From Pseudoscleropodium purum (taxonomy: Eukaryota; Streptophyta; Bryopsida; Hypnales; Brachytheciaceae): DNA of 64,000 bases. Within the stretch, counting starts at the first letter, position 1. Each line of letters begins with the position of its first letter. The notes beneath the pieces were generated by a model. That model searched no databases. It was given only the letters and a program-made list of their open reading frames with translations, and had not been told where the DNA came from. Location: the NCBI GenBank assembly GCA_963969395.1, contig OZ017796.1, forward strand, positions 29,564,243-29,628,242, in the 5' to 3' direction. The translations under genes and the position numbers were made by a program. Below are positions 57,916 to 64,000 of the stretch, piece after piece.

Positions 57916-58118
57916 TGTTAGGAATCCATTCATGTCGACGCTCTTACATCATAAACCAAGGTTTCTTACAATATAATCTTTGTTAATATGCATAAGTAAA
58001 CAAGATGACAAGTGAGAGGAAAGTCCTCCTCTCACTTGTTATAAGGAAGACACTGTAACCGCTCTAACTACCTCCTTGCTAAGTAATAGTAAGTCCAGAC
58101 GAGTGTCTACTCGTAACA
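57916..58118 (-). repeat. 5' LTR of the chromovirus
   Basis: 203 bp, identical to the 3' LTR except G58055. The same hairpin-forming inverted repeat is at about 58008-58039. Confidence 0.97.
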
Positions 58119-58123
58119 CAGGG
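58119..58123 (+). other. Target-site duplication CAGGG, right copy
   Basis: Partner of 51789-51793; reading resumes here in the interrupted MULE-like frame. Confidence 0.95.
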
Positions 58124-61057
58124 ACAAAAAAAAGTGAACTTGTTTAAGACGCTTGTCGATGGCCACGTGAACAGAATTGATCTTGTATGGTGGATGCAAC
58201 CAGGGGGATCTTGCTAATTGTTGACTCATATTTGACCACGTTAAGCATGTCAAGAGATGGACTAAAATTACATGTCATGTATATGATTCTAGTTATTATA
58301 AAATAATGATTGTTGCAGTCTGCAATATGTAGTCAGAGGACACTAATGGACAAATGATTATGTGGAGATGTTGCAATAGAGTTATGGAAAAGAATGGCTT
58401 ACCCAATTCAAATTTCAAGGAATTCATGGTGGACAACTCTCAAGCCAACTAGAATGCTATTCGAATTGTCTATGGTTCTAGCAGTCTTTCTGTAAAGATG
58501 GTAGACTACAAGCGTACCTACCTCTTTCAGTGGGCCACTTCAATGAAGCAACATATAGAGAGACTTATAAAGTGTGAGTTGCAGAACCAACACATCAAGC
58601 TCTGCAAAAACTACAAGGATGCGAAGAGGCGGAGAGCAGGTACCTTCAAATCAAGGCCTGGTAGTACTCTTTTGGTGCAACAACAGAGGAATGTTTGAGG
58701 GATCTTGAGTTGTGGTTAACATTTTGGCACTTCAAATATCGTCAGTGGAATGGCTTCAAGGAAATTGTAAGACCTTAATTCTTCTTTCTCTTCCTCTGTA
58801 AGCATAGTTGTTTGGAGTTTTACTAATAGGTTTGAAATGTGCCTAATACATCTTCTCTCATTTGTGCAGGATCTATCAACTGAAGAGTTAGTAGATATTC
58901 CATCTTACAATCTCTCTGAAACAATTCACAACAAGTGGTTGTAGGCATTAGGGAAGCACGGTACAAATTTATATGTTGCAACATGTGATGATTGGATACA
59001 AGCGTTCATGCAAATGACAAATTACCGGATGTACCTCAATAGTTGCCCATATAAATTTGGACCCTTGCAACATGACTTGAAGCTGAAGAAAGCAATAGTA
59101 TCCATGGATGAAAAGAGAATTATTGACGCCTTGGACAATATGCCAAGTGCTAAGGAAGTATGCACCCATATTCCACATTTGGAAGGAGAGGAAGTATTTG
59201 GATCAATAAAACAAAAATTGGACGTACCCATAGGGTCCAAAGGTGATTCTCATTGCCCAGATAAGGTCAATTTTTCTCATCATAGAGTGCAATTAAAGTC
59301 GACCAAAATTGCAGTTGCTAGTGTGGATTTATCCACTCCAAGCTTTCCTCATGCAAAGCACGTCTTGGAGACAGATTGTGACCCGCTAAGTGGCACATAG
59401 CTCGCATCTCTGTGAAGTTAAAGAGGAAGTGCCATGCCATTCAATCTCAAACGAAAGTGAAGTGCAAGATGACCATAACTAAGGGCTCTAAACCAACTGT
59501 TGCTCCCATGTATAAGGGTCAGAAACGTAAGTTCAAAGGGTCAAGAGTAGAGACATATGAATTCTAATTTTGCCCGGATGATATCAAACGTTGCGTGATG
59601 GGTCCGAGGTGGTCTCACGTTCTTAGTCGACCAAGAATTCTAGATGTTTAGCCAGTGATGATTAGTACAACCCTCTCTTCCAATGAGATTATTCTTTTTG
59701 AAGAAGCAAGCTTCCACTTACAAGAATGACCTTCTTTGTCCCTGCGATGGCTCTTTACTTCCTCCAAACTATTTGAAGTTGTACAGTGGACTTATATAAG
59801 ACCTGCTCATGCTAAGAAGCCTCCATGCATCCACAATGGAAAAAGCATTTCTAGAAATGAATAGGCGCCAACTGAAGATCACCGGAACCAATGGGAGAGC
59901 GCCTAAAATGTTACCAGAAATATTCTTGGAGTGAACATTTTGTCGTACTTAAGACTTGGAGTTGTCATCACCCTCCAATCAGAAGTTGAACCCCATCACA
60001 TGGTGTATCAAGTTACTATCTCTAATTTCCCAACTTGCACTTGCTTGTATTTCACTGGTATGGTGTCTGCATCAATTGGGAAGCCAGGGAAACATGTCAA
60101 TTGCAAACATCTATATTACATTTTCCGATACTTGTGCAAGGTGGACCAAAAGAAGGACAAATTCATTCATGCACCAAGCTTTAGTATGGATGAAGTGATG
60201 AAACTACTAGAAATGGCAAGGATGATGAAAAATACTGTCTAAAATGGTACTATTAACATTAAATATGTTGTTAGTGGATGAATTTAGTATTGCACTTGTA
60301 TATGAGTCAATGTAAAAGCTTAGACTTATAATGTAAAGGATTAAAAATTAAAAATGTACTTCTTTGATGTACTATATGTGGATTTAAATTATTATATAAT
60401 CATTTTCCTATAAGCATTGTTCAAGTATTCCAAGCAATATGAGAATTTTGCCATTTTGACAAATGAATGTATCTTGTATCCTTAAATGGATTCAAAATAG
60501 AAGTTTGTGGAGACATCACTAAACTAGGCCTAATCCAAGTGCCGATCTTGCATTTTTGAAACAAAAATTGGAAAATGTTGGTTTTTAATCAAGAGAAGGG
60601 AGACTTCCTCCCCTACCTAGTTTTTTGGTGACAGTCGGAAGCACCTTCATGAGGCTCCATCATTGGAGTGCAATATTTAAAGAGGTGCATAGTTTCGCAA
60701 TTTAAAAAATAATAATGTAGGTGCATTAGATTGGGCAATATACCAATTTGCTCCATATTCATTAGACCACGGTACCTAAATTGTTCAAATAGGTAAACAC
60801 TAATAGAATATGAAGTCCACGGTCATAGATGCATGATACTAGGTCGACACTAAACCTCCATAATAACAGGTCTACAGTCATAGGTCTATGGTATTAGGTC
60901 TACATTAAAAATATTTGTCCGAACCCTATGATTCTTTACCTTATCAAAATGTATCCAGATTTTTTACATTAGAAAAAATTTGAACCCTACAAAGGGCTAT
61001 TAAGGATTCATTTTTTCAACACCTTACAACGCAAATATAGAAAAAAAATTAAATTAA

Positions 61058-61082
61058 ATATATATATATATATATATATATA
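61058..61082. repeat. (TA)n microsatellite
   Basis: About 12 consecutive TA units. Confidence 0.95.
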
Positions 61083-61979
61083 ATTAACATGGGGCTAACA
61101 TAGTAGGCATAGTGACATATGAGCAGCTTTCATTAAAAAATAAAAAACAATGTGAATTCCTCTATAATTGCACCAGGGGGTACTAGGCAGTTCAATAATT
61201 GTAGACTTTTAGAGGGCTGAAACTTTTTGTAATGCCCAAGTCCTCTGAAATGTCCAACATTTTTTTAAAGGATGCCTTGAGTTCACAAAATTTGCGCTCA
61301 CTACTCTCAAGCTCGCAAAATTTACACTCACCACTCTCAAGCTTGCACTTTTAGGTTCACAAACTAGTGTTGTTGTCTTCTATTGGTCCATTGTGAATGT
61401 GGACAATGAAGTGGAGACTTGATATGGATCATAAGTTGTAGTCTTCTAATTGCAATAAACACAAAGAATGTATGTTTTATAAATTTAAATATGCATTTAG
61501 TATTGCATATTTCATTCAATTTCTATAATTGTTTTGCAAATGAAGGTGATATTAATATTTGAACTAACATGGGGAGGAAATTTTTTGAACATATTGCAAA
61601 TTATAATTAAGCATAGCCTTCTATTGATTGGACCAAATTAGAAAATTAGTAAATCATAGGGTGCTTTAAAATCAATCAAATTTGAATAATGCCTTTACTT
61701 TAAATACCCTTTAAACTTAAGCAATTATGAAATTTTACAAGAGGTGTCCTTCTAGGATTCAAGTACAAAATAATGTAGTCAATGTGATTAAATTTGGAAT
61801 GCTTACTTAAATGCTTCTATATTAATTTGACAAAAGTCTACATAGATTTTTTAAGTTTGAATATCCATTGAATAGAGGTTGTACATTCCTACTTCTCCAT
61901 TTCTTTCCTTTCCTTGGCCTGAAAATTTAACAACTAATGATTTTTTTTAAATCCTCCCCCCTGGTGCCATTGCTCTTGA

Positions 61980-62115
61980 ATATGGATACAGTATGCATAT
62001 GCATATAGATACATAGATACAAGATATGAGATATAGATACGAGATATAGGTACAATATATGTATAAATACAAATATAGGATATTAGATATGGATACGAGT
62101 AAGGGATATGGGATA
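61980..62115 (+). repeat. Degenerate ATAGATAC/GATATAG simple repeat
   Basis: Interspersed units of GATACATAGATAC, GATATAGATACGAG and GGATATGG type over about 130 bp; open frames through it are only translated repeat. Confidence 0.85.
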
Positions 62116-64000
62116 TATTCCATATCAATTGTCAGTCCCACTCCCACCTAGAAATTTCAGAAGGGTGAGAAGGTAAAAAAATTTAATTTTAAATGAAATG
62201 GGGGGATGGGAAGGGGTTAAATGAAATGTAATTAAAAACAAAACAAGAATTTTGAGTGCATAGTTTGTCACTCTATGCACTCAAAAGAAGCAATTACTGA
62301 CTTATTGCTTGCTAATAATCCAACTTCAAATCATATCAAATCTTTTCTTTAATTCAAAATCATTTCAAAAAGTTGAAAATTCATCTATTGCAATATATTT
62401 AAGTTGTGTACAAAAGTTTTAGGCATTTAGAAAGTAATATAGCAATAGTCTTATCTTATACAACATTCAAAACTTAAAATCTACTACTTATACAACCTTT
62501 GATATATAATAGAAGATGAAAATACTATTGAAATAATTTTGATTTTAAGCTAATGACAAATATTAGTACTCTCAAATGTAATGTTTCTTACAATGGCTAA
62601 AAAACATTGCATTTGGGCACCACTATTTGAATATTAAATAATATATTTTAATCTAATTTTTCAAAGTAGTTCTCTATTAATTAATAAAACTATGACACTT
62701 CTTTTCATGCTTTAATTTGTTGTTGCCTATTGTTTTGATTTTTCTAATTAAAGAAAAAATATCTTTTTTTATTTGTATAAATAAATCTACAACCACAAAG
62801 GCACAAATAGTGTTATAATTTAGGATTAATTTTCTTCCATGAATGTCACTAATAAAATATCTAACTATTTCCAAATCTATTAGCTTTTGGGTCACATCAT
62901 AACATTCTTTAGCAATTGAAGGAACTCATGATTGTCTATTATATATGACAACCTCAAACAAAATTTGATATTTGATAGTCATTTTTGAAACTTAAGATTG
63001 AGCAAGTAAGTCAATCAATGAATGGTAAGTATTTGTATCCCTTTTATATGGGCACCATGGTCAATGGCTTTGGCCTTGGCACACTATAAGGTGGTTGTAA
63101 ATTCAAACTTGGGCAATGGTGGGGTGCCACCATAGTCCATTGAACTTTGGTGGGGTCTATTGATCTTCTTGTCATATGGGGCCCCAAGAAATTTATTTGG
63201 GAAAAGAACGTGTCAAAACTTATAGGTTTTAAGTCCTAATAAAGGCATTAAGAATAGAGTTTCCTGTATAAATCCTTGAATTTTAGATAGATGACCTATT
63301 TCTAACAAACACATTTTTTACTTTGTTTTTAAAAACCAAAGTTAAATTTCTTCTCTCCCTTTTGTACTTCTTTGCACCTTCCATCTAGAATAACCTTTAG
63401 ACTATATACAAACAAATTTAGATATATTTTATGAGGTTTTGTAACAGTTTTAAATTTCAAAAATGCTATAGTGTTACCATATCTTTTTTCTAAATCTCAC
63501 TATTTAATGAATGAAATTATTTTGTTTTGGTTGTATAAATTTTACAAAAATTAGTATTGCATTAATTTGATTCTTTTGTTGCAAAGACTATGTTTCATCT
63601 TGTGATTCTAAATTACTAGTTAGTGCTAATTAGTTAATTCCTAAATATATTTGATGTTTTTAGGCTAAATCTACTTTAAAGTACTCAAATTCAAAGTAAG
63701 GCTAAAATCTTCATCTATATTTATTCATTATCAAATCCAACCATAGGATCCTTTATTTAATCCCTATGGGTTTTTGACCATGTTTTCACCAAAAACACTC
63801 CAAAATTGTCATTTCTAGTACATGTACCAAATTTTAGAAAAAATATTATTTTGGACACATATAACCATAATTAGGATCTTATTATACATTAGTTATAAAG
63901 TATGTCAAAAAAATTTCAAAATTTTCCACCATGTAGATGGCAAGATATTAGCATTTGAGTTGGCAAATTTCATTTTTTGGGCCTTGCAAAAAATTGGGCA

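Larger units (their letters stand above)
51794..58118 (-). mobile_element. Chromovirus (Ty3/gypsy with chromodomain), young insertion
   Basis: Two 203-bp LTRs starting TGTTAGG and ending GTAACA flank 6.3 kb, and CAGGG is duplicated at 51789-51793 and 58119-58123. The LTRs differ at one base (A51933 against G58055), so the insertion is recent. Coding order on the minus strand is gag, protease, reverse transcriptase, RNase H, integrase, chromodomain. A stretch of non-retroviral sequence lies between the 5' LTR and gag. Four in-frame stops make the copy non-autonomous despite its youth. Confidence 0.95.
50285..60242 (+). pseudogene. MULE-like transposase gene, broken and split by a retrotransposon
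   Basis: Coding character runs 50285-51793 and 58124-60242. The first part shows MASIRTDGFEVPLVLRL, then a zinc-binding region like the FLYWCH/WRKY-GCM1 type of MULE proteins (GHLTCMNKACNYLSR, LVCKVCKLPP, FCDERIYYVVG, IHLGTYNHPVADG). Across the insertion, FARQG joins QKKVNLFKTLVDGHVNRIDL in frame once one CAGGG copy is counted, proving the gene preceded the insertion. Next come NSNFKEFMVDNSQAN and YKRTYLFQWATSMKQHIERL. The end holds a SWIM zinc finger: FPTCTCLYFTG, then VNCKHLYYIFRYL, with TAA at 60242. Many stops and frame changes interrupt it. MULE transposases of this type cut and paste Mutator-like elements; no TIRs were identified. Confidence 0.7.
60243..64000. other. AT-rich intergenic DNA, no gene seen
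   Basis: Only simple repeats were recognised. No TIR partner for the MULE-like gene was found here. Confidence 0.6.

Noticed and set aside
61934..62147. Minus-strand Tyr/Ile-rich open frames
   Set aside because: They are translations of the ATAGATAC simple repeat.

Overview
This window looks like nuclear DNA of a land plant. It carries a YUCCA-type flavin monooxygenase gene and a TANGO2-like gene, both with GT-AG introns, in AT-rich intergenic DNA loaded with plant-type Ty3/gypsy retrotransposons and a MULE-like transposase remnant. The species cannot be fixed from the sequence. The repeat families remind me of a seed-free plant (moss or lycophyte), but that is an impression only.

Layout. 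1-8.2 kb is AT-rich DNA without a gene, apart from a degenerate palindromic repeat at 4.6-4.9 kb and three short direct repeats just upstream of the first gene. 8.2-9.9 kb is a complete three-exon TANGO2-like gene (+). 10.8-11.3 kb is a nine-copy 55-bp minisatellite lying about 100 bp beyond the stop of a complete four-exon YUCCA gene (-, 11.4-14.8 kb). 15-19.2 kb is gene-free. 19.25-39.01 kb is a large DNA element bounded by imperfect terminal inverted repeats (TIRs). 39-50 kb holds a degenerate methyltransferase-like pseudogene (-) and an arginase pseudogene fragment (-). 50.3-60.2 kb is a broken MULE-like gene (+), split at 51.8 kb by a young chromodomain Ty3/gypsy element (-). 60.2-64 kb is AT-rich with simple repeats.

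The most interesting object is the 19.25-39.01 kb element. Its TIRs share a 22-bp outer block. It carries a long minus-strand gene of the DUF7869 type (transposase-like motifs), a divergently placed plus-strand multi-exon gene with a ParB-like GGQH motif, and two plus-strand genes resembling FCP1/NLI-interacting-factor (HAD) phosphatases with the catalytic aspartates replaced. About 24 copies of a 19-bp near-perfect palindrome, TATCGGCTGGCAGCCGATA, are scattered from end to end. I saw none outside the element and none in the retrotransposon inserted in it. The palindromes sit in introns, just after stop codons, just before starts and in the divergent promoter, so they look like punctuation. 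A ParB-like protein together with dispersed parS-like palindromes suggests a self-recognition or segregation system. That link is inference.

The element is dead in this copy. A Tat/Athila-type LTR retrotransposon (27.66-34.41 kb) is inserted in the ParB-like gene, and the element's genes carry in-frame stops and frameshifts. Across four independent coding units the identifiable stops are mostly explained by C-to-T or G-to-A changes, and all six differences between the LTRs of the inserted retrotransposon are transitions. This fits cytosine-methylation decay.
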